Source: Rhodosalinus halophilus
GTDB taxonomy: Bacteria; Pseudomonadota; Alphaproteobacteria; Rhodobacterales; Rhodobacteraceae
NCBI RefSeq assembly: GCF_003298775.1
Contig: NZ_QNTQ01000005.1
Span: 124,001 to 188,000 of the forward strand
Reading direction: 5' to 3'
DNA length: 64,000 nucleotides
The notes beneath the pieces were generated by a model. It had not been told where the DNA came from, ran no database searches, and saw only the letters and a list, made by a program, of their open reading frames with translations. Position 1 is the stretch's first letter. Every line of letters starts with the position of its first letter. Made by a program: the position numbers and the translations under genes. Positions 37,983-47,234 of this stretch are shown here, in pieces.

Positions 37983-38948
37983 TCAGGCCAGCCGGTCGGC
38001 CACCCAGTGGCGCAGCAGAAAGCTCGCGATGGCACCGGGACGCGGCGCGCGGATGCGGGGATGCGCGCCGGCGAAGACCTCCAGCATCTCGCTGCGACCG
38101 ACCCAGACCGCGTCCTCGAGCTCGGCCGGGTCCAGCGTGATCGCGTCGCTGAGCGCCTCGCCGTGGCAACCCAGCATCAGCGAGGCCGGGAAGGGCCAGG
38201 GCTGGCTCGCCAGGTACCCCACGCGCCCCACAGCGATTCCCGCCTCCTCGGCGACCTCGCGGCGCACCGCCGCCTCCACGGTCTCGCCCGGCTCGACGAA
38301 TCCCGCGAGCAGGGAAAACATGCGCTCGGGCCAGCCCGGCGAGCGCCCGAGGAGAACGCGCTCGCCGCGGGTGACGAGCATGATGACCACCGGATCCGTT
38401 CGCGGGAAATGACAGGCGCCGCAGGCCGGACAGCGGCGCACCCAGCCCGCGCGCTCGGGCGTGCTTTGCGCGCCGCAACGCGCGCAGAAGCGATGCGTCC
38501 GATGCCACCCCAGGAGCGCGCGGGCCGTCGCCGCGAGTTCCGCGTCGCGGGGCGAAAGCGCCACCATCCGCGCGCGCAATTCGCCGAAGACGTGATCCGC
38601 GGGCATCGCCGGATGGCGTTGCTCGCTGGGGTCGAGAAAGGCGCCGAGGGTCTCTGGAGCCCCCTCCGCAGGTTCCCACGCGGAAAGGTCGGATGCGAAG
38701 ACCGGCGCCCCGTCCTCGCAGCCCAGCAGCAGCGGCGGCTCCGCCTCGGCGAGCGCCGGATGGGTGAGCGGGAGCCGTGCCAGCCGATCGCGCATGTCAC
38801 CGGCGAAAAGCGGCTTGCCGCGCCACAGCGCCAAGGCGCGCGCCCGGGCGTCGGCCTGCACCTGCGCGAGCGCGGCCGGGTCGCCGCGCAGCGCATCCGC
38901 CCGGTCCAGCGCCGAGCCGCCGAATGTCACCGTCTCCGCCAGCCGCAT
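37983..38948 (-). CDS. nudC: NADH pyrophosphatase / RNA decapping hydrolase NudC
   Basis: A 321-residue Nudix enzyme that hydrolyses NADH and removes NAD caps from RNA. It has an N-terminal domain, a four-Cys zinc ribbon (CARCGAQ and CPACGAC), the SQPWPFPASLML segment specific to NADH pyrophosphatases, and a complete Nudix box beginning GFVEPGETVEAAV and ending REVAEEAGI. ATG 38948 gives the typical start (MRLAETVTFGGSALDR). It is convergent with pheA, 7 bp apart. Confidence 0.94.
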   Translation of the reverse strand: MRLAETVTFGGSALDRADALRGDPAALAQVQADARARALALWRGKPLFAGDMRDRLARLPLTHPALAEAEPPLLLGCEDGAPVFASDLSAWEPAEGAPETLGAFLDPSEQRHPAMPADHVFGELRARMVALSPRDAELAATARALLGWHRTHRFCARCGAQSTPERAGWVRRCPACGACHFPRTDPVVIMLVTRGERVLLGRSPGWPERMFSLLAGFVEPGETVEAAVRREVAEEAGIAVGRVGYLASQPWPFPASLMLGCHGEALSDAITLDPAELEDAVWVGRSEMLEVFAGAHPRIRAPRPGAIASFLLRHWVADRLA

Positions 38949-39087
38949 CCTCTGCCCCCTTTCCGGAGAGGCTTGGCACGGGCGGCGGACGGGCACCAGT
39001 GGCAAAAAGGACTCAGCCGGAGGGGCCCCGGCGACAAGAGGGACAACTCCCGATTGTGAGCCTCGGCGCCCGCCGATAGCGTTTCCG

Positions 39088-40965
39088 GTGGCGGCCGCCC
39101 CGGCCCGCCGCAACGCCAACCAGCACCACGCGCCGACCCGGTCACACTTGCCGATCGACGAGTCCCCATTTCCCCGGCTGCGTGCGCGCGAAGCGCACCT
39201 GCGCCTCCTCGCCACGAGCGATCTGCATGGGCAGCTTCTGGGCCATGACTACCGCGCCGACCGGCCGACGCCGCAGCGCGGTCTGGTCGCGCTCGCCCCC
39301 CGCATCGAGACGCTGCGTCGCGGTCCGGGGGCGACGCTGCTCTTCGACAACGGCGACGTGCTGCAGGGCACGCCGCTGGGCGAGGCGGGAACCGACGGAG
39401 TCGGTGCCATGCCGGTCGCGGAGGCCTTCGCAGCGCTCGGCTACGATGCGGCGACGCTGGGCAACCACGACTTCGACTTCGGACCGGAGGCCGCGCGCCG
39501 CTTCGCCGGGCTGGCACGCTGCCCAATCGTGCTGGGCAACGTCGCCCGGGCCGGCGGCGAGGACTTCCTGCCGCCCTTCGCCGTGCTCGACCGCCGCCTG
39601 CGCGACGGCGCCGGGACGGACTGGCCCCTCCAGGTGGGCGTGCTGGGACTGACGACGCCGGGCCTGGCGCGCTGGAACGCCCATCAGCTGGACGGAAGGC
39701 TGCGCGTCGAGGACATGGCGAGCGCCGCCCGCCGACTGCTCCCCGAATTGCGCGCGTGCGGCGCCGAGGTGGTCGTCGCACTCGTGCACGCCGGCATAGA
39801 TCCGGCGGCGACCGGTCCCATGGCAGAGAATGCAGCGCTTCAGATCGCCGCGCTCGACGGCGTCGATGCGCTGGTCGCCGGGCACACGCATCTGGCCTTT
39901 CCCGGCCCCGATCACGGATACGGGGCAGGCATCGACCCGGTCGCCGGGCGGTTGCACGGCCGCCCTACTGTCATGCCGCCGCCCCTGGGCGATGCGCTCG
40001 GCGTGATCGACCTGAAGCTCGTGCGCGGCCCGAAAGGCTGGCGCGTCGCGGATGGGCACAGCCGCCTCGTGCCGGCGGCCGGTCAGGACGCGGCAGGGCC
40101 GCGCGAATCGCGATGCCGCCTCGCCGCGCGGCTGGCCCCGGCACAGGAGGCCGCACTCGCCCGTATCCGGCGAGTTGCGGGGCGAAGCCGCACCAGGCTA
40201 CATACCCATTTCGCGGCGTTGGGCCACGCACCCGCCGTCCGCGCCGTGGCGGAGGCGCAGCGACTTTGCGTCCTGGCCGCGTTGCAGGGAACTCGGCTTG
40301 AAGGCGTTCCCGTCCTCTCCGCAGCGGCGCCCTTCCGCGCGGGCGGGCGCGCAGGGCCGACGAGCTACACCGACATTCCGGCGGGCAGGCTTCTGGCGCG
40401 TCATCTGAACGAGCTTTACCCCTTCGCCAACGAACTCCGCGCGGTCTCGATCACCGGCGCGGCGTTGCGCCGCTGGATGGCGCGAACCGCGTCCGTGTTC
40501 TCGCGCATCGAGCCGGGAGCGCAGGACGCGCCGCTGCTTGCCGATGGCGCGCGTAGCTATCTGCTCGACATGATCGCGGGCGTGCAGGCGGAATTCGATC
40601 TCTCCCGACCGGCGGAGGATCCCGCCCGCGTGCGCCGGCTGACGTTCGCGGGGAGCGAGATCGCACCAGATGCGCGCTTCGTGCTCGCGACGAACACCCA
40701 CCGCCTCGCCGCGGCGGAGGATCCGGGCGAGCTCATCCCGCTGCCCCCGATCGCCAGCCGCGACACGCTCGACACGCTGGTGGCGCAGGCCCCCCTCGAC
40801 CCGGACCCGGCGCCTGCCTTCACCTTCGCGCCGATGCCCGGCACCACCGCAATCCTCGACACCGCGCCCGAGGCGCGCGACATTCTCGAGGAGATCGCCG
40901 CCTTTTCGCCCGAAGCGGCCGGGACCAGCCCCGAAGGCTTCCTCCGCCTGCGCCTGCACCTTTGA
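39088..40965 (+). CDS. 5'-nucleotidase / 2',3'-cyclic phosphodiesterase family protein
   Basis: A metallophosphoesterase of the UshA/CpdB family, about 625 residues. Metal-site motifs are intact: ATSDLHGQLLGHDY, DNGDVLQGTPLG, LGNHDFDFG, VALVHAG and AGHTHLAFPG. The C-terminal substrate domain (about 340-610) has APFRAGGRAGPTSYTDIPAG and YPFANELRAVSITG. The start is uncertain: the frame has GTG at 39088 and TTG at 39148 but no ATG near the catalytic domain, and neither has a clear ribosome binding site. No signal peptide is visible from either start, unusual for a family that is normally periplasmic. It is divergent from nudC. Confidence 0.82.
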   Translation: MAAAPARRNANQHHAPTRSHLPIDESPFPRLRAREAHLRLLATSDLHGQLLGHDYRADRPTPQRGLVALAPRIETLRRGPGATLLFDNGDVLQGTPLGEAGTDGVGAMPVAEAFAALGYDAATLGNHDFDFGPEAARRFAGLARCPIVLGNVARAGGEDFLPPFAVLDRRLRDGAGTDWPLQVGVLGLTTPGLARWNAHQLDGRLRVEDMASAARRLLPELRACGAEVVVALVHAGIDPAATGPMAENAALQIAALDGVDALVAGHTHLAFPGPDHGYGAGIDPVAGRLHGRPTVMPPPLGDALGVIDLKLVRGPKGWRVADGHSRLVPAAGQDAAGPRESRCRLAARLAPAQEAALARIRRVAGRSRTRLHTHFAALGHAPAVRAVAEAQRLCVLAALQGTRLEGVPVLSAAAPFRAGGRAGPTSYTDIPAGRLLARHLNELYPFANELRAVSITGAALRRWMARTASVFSRIEPGAQDAPLLADGARSYLLDMIAGVQAEFDLSRPAEDPARVRRLTFAGSEIAPDARFVLATNTHRLAAAEDPGELIPLPPIASRDTLDTLVAQAPLDPDPAPAFTFAPMPGTTAILDTAPEARDILEEIAAFSPEAAGTSPEGFLRLRLHL

Positions 40966-41054
40966 GCGACAGGAGAGGACGCCGAGACGGCGAAGCGCAG
41001 TCCGCCACCGGGCGCCCCTTGCAGCGGGCGGGCACCATCTTTACATTGCAATGC

Positions 41055-41148
41055 GAGAGGTTGGTGCGGGCAAGCGCCTCGCCAACCCGGTCAGGTCCGG
41101 AAGGAAGCAGCCGTAACGAGCCCCGCTTGGGTCGCTTTCCAACCTCTC
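41055..41148 (+). ncRNA. ffs: Signal recognition particle RNA (4.5S type)
   Basis: About 94 nt. The ends pair (GAGAGGTTGG at 41055-41064 with CCAACCTCTC at 41139-41148), and the apical domain contains the conserved core GGTCAGGTCCGG, AAGGAAGCAGCC with a GGAA tetraloop, the Ffh binding site. This is the small bacterial SRP RNA that targets nascent membrane proteins. It stands in the conserved alphaproteobacterial position upstream of dnaX, though a DUF202 gene lies between. Confidence 0.95.
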
Positions 41149-41196
41149 ACCTTCCCTGCTTCTTGTGACGCGCGATCGTGGGGCCACATCTGCCCC

Positions 41197-41580
41197 ATGA
41201 GCGATCGTGTCGAACTGGCCGAAGAGCGCACCGAGGCCGCCGAATTCCGCACCGATGTGGCGCGGGACCGCACGCTTCTGGCCAATGAACGGACGTTCGC
41301 CGGCTGGCTGCGGACCGCGCTGACCTCGGTCGCCGTCGCCATCGGTCTGCATGCGGTGTTCCGCGACGTGGAGCCCTCCTGGGCACCGCGGGCCATCGCG
41401 ACCGTCTTCGCGCTCGCGGCGGCGGGCATGACGGTAAGCGCCGCGCAGGAGGCCCGGCGCACCCGGCGGCGACTCGACAACGAGCGCGCGACGGTGCAAC
41501 CCGTCCGGCGCATCCTGGCGCTGGCCGGCGCCGTGACCCTGGCTGCGCTCGGCACGGTTCCGATTCTCTGGATGATCTGA
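41197..41580 (+). CDS. DUF202 small membrane protein
   Basis: A 127-residue protein with a charged N-terminus, the DUF202 signature LANERTFAGWLRTALTSVAVAIGL at about 28-51, and three hydrophobic segments (about 40-55, 66-83 and 107-125). The conserved LANERTxLAWxRT motif is characteristic; function is unknown. It lies between the SRP RNA and dnaX, with 78 bp before dnaX. It has no signal peptide other than its first helix. Confidence 0.88.
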   Translation: MSDRVELAEERTEAAEFRTDVARDRTLLANERTFAGWLRTALTSVAVAIGLHAVFRDVEPSWAPRAIATVFALAAAGMTVSAAQEARRTRRRLDNERATVQPVRRILALAGAVTLAALGTVPILWMI

Positions 41581-41658
41581 GGGGCGGGCCACGGTGGAAC
41601 TTCGCGCTGCAGCGGCCTAGACTTGGCCGGCATTCGAATCCCGCAGGGGCGGCACGGC

Positions 41659-43389
41659 ATGAGCGACACGCAGACCGGCGGCTATCAGGTTCTCGCACGG
41701 AAATACCGCCCCGAGACCTTCGCCGATCTCGTCGGCCAGGACGCGATGGTGCGCACCCTGAAGAACGCCTTCAGGGCCGACCGGATCGCGCAGGCCTTCA
41801 TCATGACGGGCATCCGCGGCACCGGAAAGACGACCACCGCCCGGATCATCGCCAAGGGGCTCAACTGCATCGGGGCGGACGGCACGGGCGGGCCCACCAC
41901 CGAGCCCTGCGGCGTCTGCGAGCATTGCACCGCCATCTCGGAGGGCCGGCACGTCGACGTGCTCGAGATGGACGCGGCCTCGAACACCGGGGTGGGCGAC
42001 GTCCGCGAGATCATCGACAGCGTGCGCTACCGGGCGGCCAGCGCGCGCTACAAGGTCTACATCATCGACGAGGTGCACATGCTCAGCACCTCGGCCTTCA
42101 ACGCGCTGCTCAAGACGCTCGAGGAGCCGCCCGAGCACGTCAAGTTCATCTTCGCCACCACCGAGATCCGCAAGGTGCCGGTCACGGTGCTCTCGCGCTG
42201 TCAGCGGTTCGACCTCCGCCGCATCGAGCCCGAGACGATGATCGGCATGCTGCGCCGCATCGCCGAAGCCGAGGGCGCCGAGATCGAGGACGGGGCGCTC
42301 GCGCTCATCGCGCGCGCGGCGGAGGGATCGGCGCGCGACGCGACCTCGCTGCTCGACCAGGCGATCGGGCACGGCGAGGGCGCGACCAGCGCCGAGCAGG
42401 TGCGCGCGATGCTGGGCCTCGCGGACCGGGGCCGCGTGCTCGACCTCTTCGAGCGGATCATGCAGGGCGCGGCGGCCGAGGCGCTCGAGGAGCTCTCGGC
42501 GCAGTATGCCGAAGGCGCGGACCCGGTCGCGGTGCTGCGCGACCTGGCCGAGATCACTCACTGGATCAGCGTGGTGAAGGTCACGCCGGGCGCCGCCGAG
42601 GATCCCACCGTGGCGCCCGAAGAACGCCGCCGCGGTCAGGATCTGGCCGGGCGTCTGCCGATGCGGGCGCTCACGCGCATGTGGCAGATGCTGCTCAAGG
42701 CGCTCGAGGAGGTGGCGATCGCCCCCAACCCCATGATGGCGGCCGAGATGGCCGTGATCCGGCTCACGCATGTCGCCGAACTCCCTTCGCCCGAGGAGCT
42801 GCTGCGCAAGTTGCAGGACCACCCCCCGCCCGCCGGGCCACCAGGGCCCTCTGCCGGCCCCGCGCCGCAGGGCGCAGGGGCACCGGCCTACAGTCAGGCC
42901 CGCGCGCCGGGCGCGCCGCAGGGCGGGCCCCGTGCCGCGCTCCGGCCGGCGCAGGACGCGGCCCCCGACACGCTCTGGGCCTACCCGCGCTTCGAGGACG
43001 TGGCCGAGCTCGTCCGCGCGCAGGGCGAGCTCAAGCTGCTCTACGATGTCGAACGCTGCCTGCGTCCGGCCGCCTATCGCCCGGGACGGATCGAGGTCGA
43101 ACTCACGCCGGATGCACCGGAGGGCCTGATTCCGGAGCTCGCCAGGAAGCTCAAGGACTGGACGGGCGCGCGCTGGTCGGTGACCGTCGTGAACGAGGGC
43201 GGCGGCCCCACACTGGCCGAGGCCCGCGATCAGCTGCTCAACAGCCACCCGCTGATGCAGGCCGTCCTGACCGCCTTTCCCCAGGCGAAGGTCGCCGCGA
43301 TCCGCCCCCTGACCAGCGCGGAGGACGCCGCCTCGACCGAGGCGCTGCCGGAGGTCGAGGACGAATGGGATCCCTTCGAGGAGGAGTGA
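41659..43389 (+). CDS. dnaX: DNA polymerase III tau/gamma subunit
   Basis: Clamp-loader ATPase and organiser of the replisome. The 576-residue protein begins with VLARKYRPETFADLVGQDAM and has Walker A GIRGTGKTTTARIIAKGLNC, the zinc module CGVCEHC, Walker B YIIDEVHMLS, sensor 1 FATTEIRKVP and SRC. A Pro/Ala-rich linker (about 390-430) leads to a tau-type C-terminal domain ending EWDPFEE. I see no A-rich slippery site for a programmed frameshift to gamma. ATG 41659 fits homologues better than the in-frame start 36 nt upstream. It is followed by a dioxygenase gene, then ybaB and recR. Confidence 0.96.
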   Translation: MSDTQTGGYQVLARKYRPETFADLVGQDAMVRTLKNAFRADRIAQAFIMTGIRGTGKTTTARIIAKGLNCIGADGTGGPTTEPCGVCEHCTAISEGRHVDVLEMDAASNTGVGDVREIIDSVRYRAASARYKVYIIDEVHMLSTSAFNALLKTLEEPPEHVKFIFATTEIRKVPVTVLSRCQRFDLRRIEPETMIGMLRRIAEAEGAEIEDGALALIARAAEGSARDATSLLDQAIGHGEGATSAEQVRAMLGLADRGRVLDLFERIMQGAAAEALEELSAQYAEGADPVAVLRDLAEITHWISVVKVTPGAAEDPTVAPEERRRGQDLAGRLPMRALTRMWQMLLKALEEVAIAPNPMMAAEMAVIRLTHVAELPSPEELLRKLQDHPPPAGPPGPSAGPAPQGAGAPAYSQARAPGAPQGGPRAALRPAQDAAPDTLWAYPRFEDVAELVRAQGELKLLYDVERCLRPAAYRPGRIEVELTPDAPEGLIPELARKLKDWTGARWSVTVVNEGGGPTLAEARDQLLNSHPLMQAVLTAFPQAKVAAIRPLTSAEDAASTEALPEVEDEWDPFEEE

Positions 43390-43412
43390 CGCCCCGCGCG
43401 GGTGGAGAGCCG

Positions 43413-44282
43413 ATGCGCACCGAGCCCATTCACCCCGATTTCGGCCTGATCGTCCACGACGTGGACCTGCGCGAGGCGACCGCCGAGCGGCTATACCCCG
43501 AGATCCGCGAGGCCTTCGAGACGCATTCGGCGCTGCTCTTCCCGGCCCAGTCGCTCGACGATGCGGCGCATCTGCGCTTGGCACGCCTCTTCGGCCCGCT
43601 GGAGAACCGCGGGGCGATGGCGGCGGGCCGCGACCTGCCCTTCGAGATTCCCGAGGTCTCCAACGCCGAGGGCGACGGCGTCGCCGACGCGGAGAGCCTG
43701 CATGTCCTGAACCTTCAGGCCAACATGCTCTGGCACACCGATTCGACCTTCCTGCCGGTGCCCGCTCTGGTGAACATCCTGACCGCGCGCGTGGTCCCGA
43801 CCGAGGGCGGCGAGACAGAGCTCGCCTCGACCCGCGCGGGCTGGGCCGGGATGCCGGACGCGATGAAGGACCGCCTGCGCGACGCCATTCTCTGGCACCG
43901 CCTGTCGCACTCGCGCGGGCGCATCGCGGCCGAACTCGCCGCGCTGCCCGAGATGACGCGCTGGCCCGACCGGCCCTGGCGCGCGATCTGGCCCAACCCC
44001 GTGACCGGAGAAGAAGCGCTCTATATCGCCAGTCACGCCTTCGCGGTCGAAGGCATGGGCCTCGAGGAGGGCCAGACGCTCATAGACGAGGCGATGGCCG
44101 TCTGCGCGCAGCCGGAGCACGTCTATTCCCATCACTGGCGGCCCGGCGACGTGCTGATCTGGGACGAACGGGCGGTGCTGCACCGCGGTCGCCCCTGGGA
44201 TTACGCCGAGCCCCGGGTGCTCAAGAGCATCTGCTGCTCCGCGACCGAGGCGGACGGACCGGCGACCGTGCGCGTCGTCTGA
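43413..44282 (+). CDS. TauD/TfdA-family Fe(II)/2-oxoglutarate dioxygenase
   Basis: A 289-residue oxygenase of the TauD/TfdA family. The iron site is visible: WHTDSTF gives the HxD pair (about residues 110-112) and VLHRGRPWDY the distal His, with the 2-oxoglutarate-binding Arg in PRVLKSICC. The LWHTDSTFLPVP form is close to 2,4-D or related phenoxy/aryl-acid dioxygenases, so an aromatic ether or sulfonate could be the substrate, but this is not determined. It starts 23 nt after dnaX stops and precedes ybaB by 66 nt, an odd location inside a replication/recombination group. Confidence 0.9.
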   Translation: MRTEPIHPDFGLIVHDVDLREATAERLYPEIREAFETHSALLFPAQSLDDAAHLRLARLFGPLENRGAMAAGRDLPFEIPEVSNAEGDGVADAESLHVLNLQANMLWHTDSTFLPVPALVNILTARVVPTEGGETELASTRAGWAGMPDAMKDRLRDAILWHRLSHSRGRIAAELAALPEMTRWPDRPWRAIWPNPVTGEEALYIASHAFAVEGMGLEEGQTLIDEAMAVCAQPEHVYSHHWRPGDVLIWDERAVLHRGRPWDYAEPRVLKSICCSATEADGPATVRVV

Positions 44283-44348
44283 CCTTGTCCGGCCGCGGGC
44301 GCGCACATATCAAGGATTGAACGCAACCCACCACCGGGAGAGCCGCAG

Positions 44349-44693
44349 ATGTTCAAGGGACTGGGCCAGATGGGCGACATGGCCAAGATGATGAAGGCCG
44401 CCAAGGAAATGCAGGAGCGCATGGCGAACCTTCAGGAAGAGATGAAGGCCATGACCGTGACCGGCGAGGCCGGCGGCGGCCTGGTCACGGCGGTCTGCAC
44501 GCTCAAGGGCGAGCTCACCTCGCTCGACATCGACCCCTCGATCTTCTCCGGCGACGACAAGGAGGTGGTCGAGGATCTGATCCTCGCCGGGATCAAGGAG
44601 GCCCAGGCCAAGGCGCAGGACGCGGCGCAGAAGGAGATGCAGAAGCTCACCGAAGAGATGGGCCTGCCCGCCGACATGAAGCTGCCGTTCTGA
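44349..44693 (+). CDS. ybaB: YbaB/EbfC nucleoid-associated protein
   Basis: A 114-residue DNA-binding protein of the YbaB family, usually encoded with dnaX and recR. It opens [25 protein letters not shown], and has the conserved [15 protein letters not shown] strand region, [12 protein letters not shown] and the C-terminal helix [20 protein letters not shown]. It forms a dimer with tweezer-like helices that bind DNA. A CGGGAG-type ribosome binding site precedes the ATG. Confidence 0.95.
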   Translation: MFKGLGQMGDMAKMMKAAKEMQERMANLQEEMKAMTVTGEAGGGLVTAVCTLKGELTSLDIDPSIFSGDDKEVVEDLILAGIKEAQAKAQDAAQKEMQKLTEEMGLPADMKLPF

Positions 44694-44715
44694 GCGGCGC
44701 GCCCGGCCACGGGCC

Positions 44716-45309
44716 ATGACCCAGCCCAGTGAAATCGAACGCCTGATCGAGATGATGGCGAAGCTGCCGGGGCTCGGGCCGCGCTCGGCCCGCCGGGCCG
44801 TTCTGCATCTCGTGGCGCGCCGCGACGCCCAGCTCGCGCCGCTGGCGCGGCAGATGCAACTCGTGGCCGACACCGCGCGCGAATGCACCAACTGCGGCAA
44901 CATCGGCACCGCCGATCTCTGCCCGATCTGCACCGATCCACGCCGCGCCAACGGACAGATCTGCGTGGTCGAGACGGTGGCCGATCTCTGGGCGATGGAG
45001 CGCGCGAGCGTGTTCAGCGGGCGGTATCATGTCCTTGGCGGCACGCTCTCGGCTCTCGACGCGATCGGCCCCGAAGAGCTGCGCATTCCGCAGCTGGTCG
45101 CACGGATAGACGAAGAAGCGGTGCGCGAGGTGATCCTCGCCCTGCCGGCGACGGTCGATGGCCAGACGACCGCGCATTACATCGCCGACCGGCTGGAAGA
45201 GCGCGTGGCGCTCACCTCGCTGGCCCAGGGCGTGCCGATCGGCGGCGAGCTCGACTTTCTCGACGACGGCACCATCACCGCCGCGCTCAACGCGCGAAAG
45301 CCGCTCTGA
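44716..45309 (+). CDS. recR: Recombination mediator RecR
   Basis: A 197-residue member of the RecFOR gap-repair pathway. The helix-hairpin-helix [16 protein letters not shown] is at about 17-32, the zinc site is [16 protein letters not shown] (four cysteines, about 57-72), and the Toprim domain begins [15 protein letters not shown] and includes [19 protein letters not shown]. The C-terminal Walker-B-like segment precedes [15 protein letters not shown]. It follows ybaB by 22 nt in the conserved dnaX-ybaB-recR order. Confidence 0.96.
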   Translation: MTQPSEIERLIEMMAKLPGLGPRSARRAVLHLVARRDAQLAPLARQMQLVADTARECTNCGNIGTADLCPICTDPRRANGQICVVETVADLWAMERASVFSGRYHVLGGTLSALDAIGPEELRIPQLVARIDEEAVREVILALPATVDGQTTAHYIADRLEERVALTSLAQGVPIGGELDFLDDGTITAALNARKPL

Positions 45310-45324
45310 GCGCGGCGAAGGGGC

Positions 45325-45972
45325 TCAGTACGAAAGCGTCGAAATGATCCGGCCGAGATTGGCGGCGGTCAATTGTATCTTGTCCTCGAACATCCCCTTG
45401 ACCGGCAAGACCAGAACAGAATCGTCGTGGGAAGACCAGCCGCCTTTCGCCGCCGAGAGCCTGATGATCGCATGCGGACCGCGCGCGCGTGACGTCCATT
45501 CGTCGAACGCCGTGTCGCCGATCTGCATGTTGTTGACCAGCGACGTGCTCTCCTTCACGAGCGTGTTGAGCATCTTGGACGCGCCATCCGCCAATTGCTC
45601 GGGATTCACGCCGTAACGCGCGATCTCGCCGATATTGGATACGATCATCGATCCGGCACCGGACACACCGCCGAAGGCAAAGGCTCCGCCGAAAGCCTTG
45701 CTGAATTCATCGCGAATCTTGGCCGCCTTCTGGCGGATGATGACGTAGATGAACTTCTGTCCCTTCGGCACCGTGACCGGAATGTCGCCAAGATTCCGAA
45801 GAAACTTGACGATCTGCTTCTGATTGCCGGACATCACGAAGTCGCGCTGCCAGGAGACCCCGAGCTCCTTGAACATCACCGGCGGACGGAACTGTTCGCC
45901 GTCGCTGCCGACCAGCGTATATCCACAGCGGAACTTGTGATGGTTGAATATCGGACCGATGCCATAGCCCAT
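45325..45972 (-). CDS. Protein of unknown function, lower G+C
   Basis: A 215-residue protein I do not recognise. It starts MGYGIGPIFNHHKFRCGYTLVG after a strong GAGGAGGC site 4-5 nt before the ATG. It has a glycine/alanine-rich stretch GGAFAFGGVSGAGSMIVSN near the middle, a basic segment (QKQIVKFLRNLGDI, IIRQKAAKIRDEFSKAF) and no clear membrane helix or signal. Codon use is less GC-biased than in its neighbours (many AAG/ATC/TCG but also TTG, ATA, AAT, TAT), suggesting later acquisition. It stands between recR (convergent) and an oxidoreductase gene on its own strand. Confidence 0.7.
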   Translation of the reverse strand: MGYGIGPIFNHHKFRCGYTLVGSDGEQFRPPVMFKELGVSWQRDFVMSGNQKQIVKFLRNLGDIPVTVPKGQKFIYVIIRQKAAKIRDEFSKAFGGAFAFGGVSGAGSMIVSNIGEIARYGVNPEQLADGASKMLNTLVKESTSLVNNMQIGDTAFDEWTSRARGPHAIIRLSAAKGGWSSHDDSVLVLPVKGMFEDKIQLTAANLGRIISTLSY

Positions 45973-46030
45973 CCGGCTGCCTCCTCTGCAGGCGCTTGCT
46001 GGCGAGCTTAGGTACGAAATTGCCCCGGCG

Positions 46031-47197
46031 TCAATCCGACACCTCGCCGCCACGCGGCGCGACATCCTGCACCTCGGCCCAGTCCGGCAGCGCCTCTCCC
46101 AGAACGGCAAGCGCCCCCAGGCGCCCCAGTTCGTCCGAGCACTTCGCGCCCCGGCCGCAGCCCGCGACCGCGACGGCGACGCGCGCCGAGACCCGCCCGA
46201 TCGCCGGGCGGTCGGCAGGCGTGTAGGTGGTCACGCAGGCGTCGGTCACCACGCGCCGGATCGCCAGCCCGGGCATCCGGTCGCGCACCATCGCCTCGAG
46301 CCGGGCCCCCACCTCGGCCGAGCCGCCGGAGCGGAACCAGTCGCCGATCTCCGTCGCGCCATGCAGCGCCACGTCCTCCGGGTCGCCCCCTAGCTTCAGG
46401 TAGATGCGCCCGTCCGGATAGCGGATCGGCGGCAGGAGATAGGGCGCCTCGCCCCCGTTCTCGAGCCAGATCAGCGCGGGCATGCCGTCAAGCCGCGCGG
46501 CCTCTTCCTTGTCAACCTCGAACCGCGCGACGGTGCGGGCGTAGACCGACAGCGGCAGCAGCCCGGGCAGCAGGCCATCGGTGAAGCCACCCGTGGCCAC
46601 CAGAACACGGTCCGCCTCGACCTCGCCCGCCCCTGTGGCGATGCGGATGCCGCCCGCAGTTTTCTCGATGCCCGTCGCCTCCGCCGAGACATGGCGCGCC
46701 CCGGCACGGAGCGCCGCAGTGCGCTGGGCAACGGCCAGCCGACGGGGGCTGATGTGCCCCGCGCCGCCCATTTCGTGAAGCGCCAGCGTGGTGTCGGGAA
46801 AGGCGAAATACGGGAAGCTGCGCGCCAGGTCCGGCGCGCGCAGCGTCTCTGCCTCGAAACCGGCCGCCGCCTGCACCGCCGCCGTGCTGCGGATGGCGGC
46901 GCCCCTCTCCGGGCCGGCCAGCATCGCGCCCACAGGGCTGTGGAACGACACGCCGCTCGCGGCCTCGATCTCTGCATAGCGGTCGATGCTGGCGCGGCTC
47001 ACCCGGCTCCAGAACTCGGCGGGGTCGAGCCGGCGCGTGATCCGCCCCTCGTCGTAATGGCTGGCGAAGACGCCACGGTGCGCCCGCTTGTCGGCGGGCT
47101 CGTTGGGGCCGATCAGCGTGACCGCATGTCCGGCCGTGGCGAGGTGCCGCGCCGCCGCGCCTCCGATCAGCCCTGCCCCGATCACCGCGACCCGCAT
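46031..47197 (-). CDS. FAD-dependent amine/sarcosine oxidase-like protein
   Basis: A 388-residue DAO-fold flavoprotein. The N-terminal FAD loop is VAVIGAGLIGGAAARHL; ADRVLVATGGFTDGLLPG and a C-terminal YTPADRPAIGRV with AVAGCGRGAKCSDELG complete the fold. The terminal GCGRGAKC segment is where monomeric sarcosine oxidases carry their covalent-flavin Cys, so an N-methyl amino acid or related amine substrate is plausible. ATG 47197 follows a GAAAGG site; an upstream GTG at 47203 is less likely. It is on the strand of trcR, 37 bp downstream of it. Confidence 0.9.
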   Translation of the reverse strand: MRVAVIGAGLIGGAAARHLATAGHAVTLIGPNEPADKRAHRGVFASHYDEGRITRRLDPAEFWSRVSRASIDRYAEIEAASGVSFHSPVGAMLAGPERGAAIRSTAAVQAAAGFEAETLRAPDLARSFPYFAFPDTTLALHEMGGAGHISPRRLAVAQRTAALRAGARHVSAEATGIEKTAGGIRIATGAGEVEADRVLVATGGFTDGLLPGLLPLSVYARTVARFEVDKEEAARLDGMPALIWLENGGEAPYLLPPIRYPDGRIYLKLGGDPEDVALHGATEIGDWFRSGGSAEVGARLEAMVRDRMPGLAIRRVVTDACVTTYTPADRPAIGRVSARVAVAVAGCGRGAKCSDELGRLGALAVLGEALPDWAEVQDVAPRGGEVSD

Positions 47198-47234
47198 CCG
47201 CACCTTTCCGCCCGAGATCCGGGCTCAGCAGCGA

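Noticed and set aside
41659-43389. Programmed frameshift producing gamma from dnaX
   Set aside because: No A-rich slippery heptamer with a following hairpin is visible.
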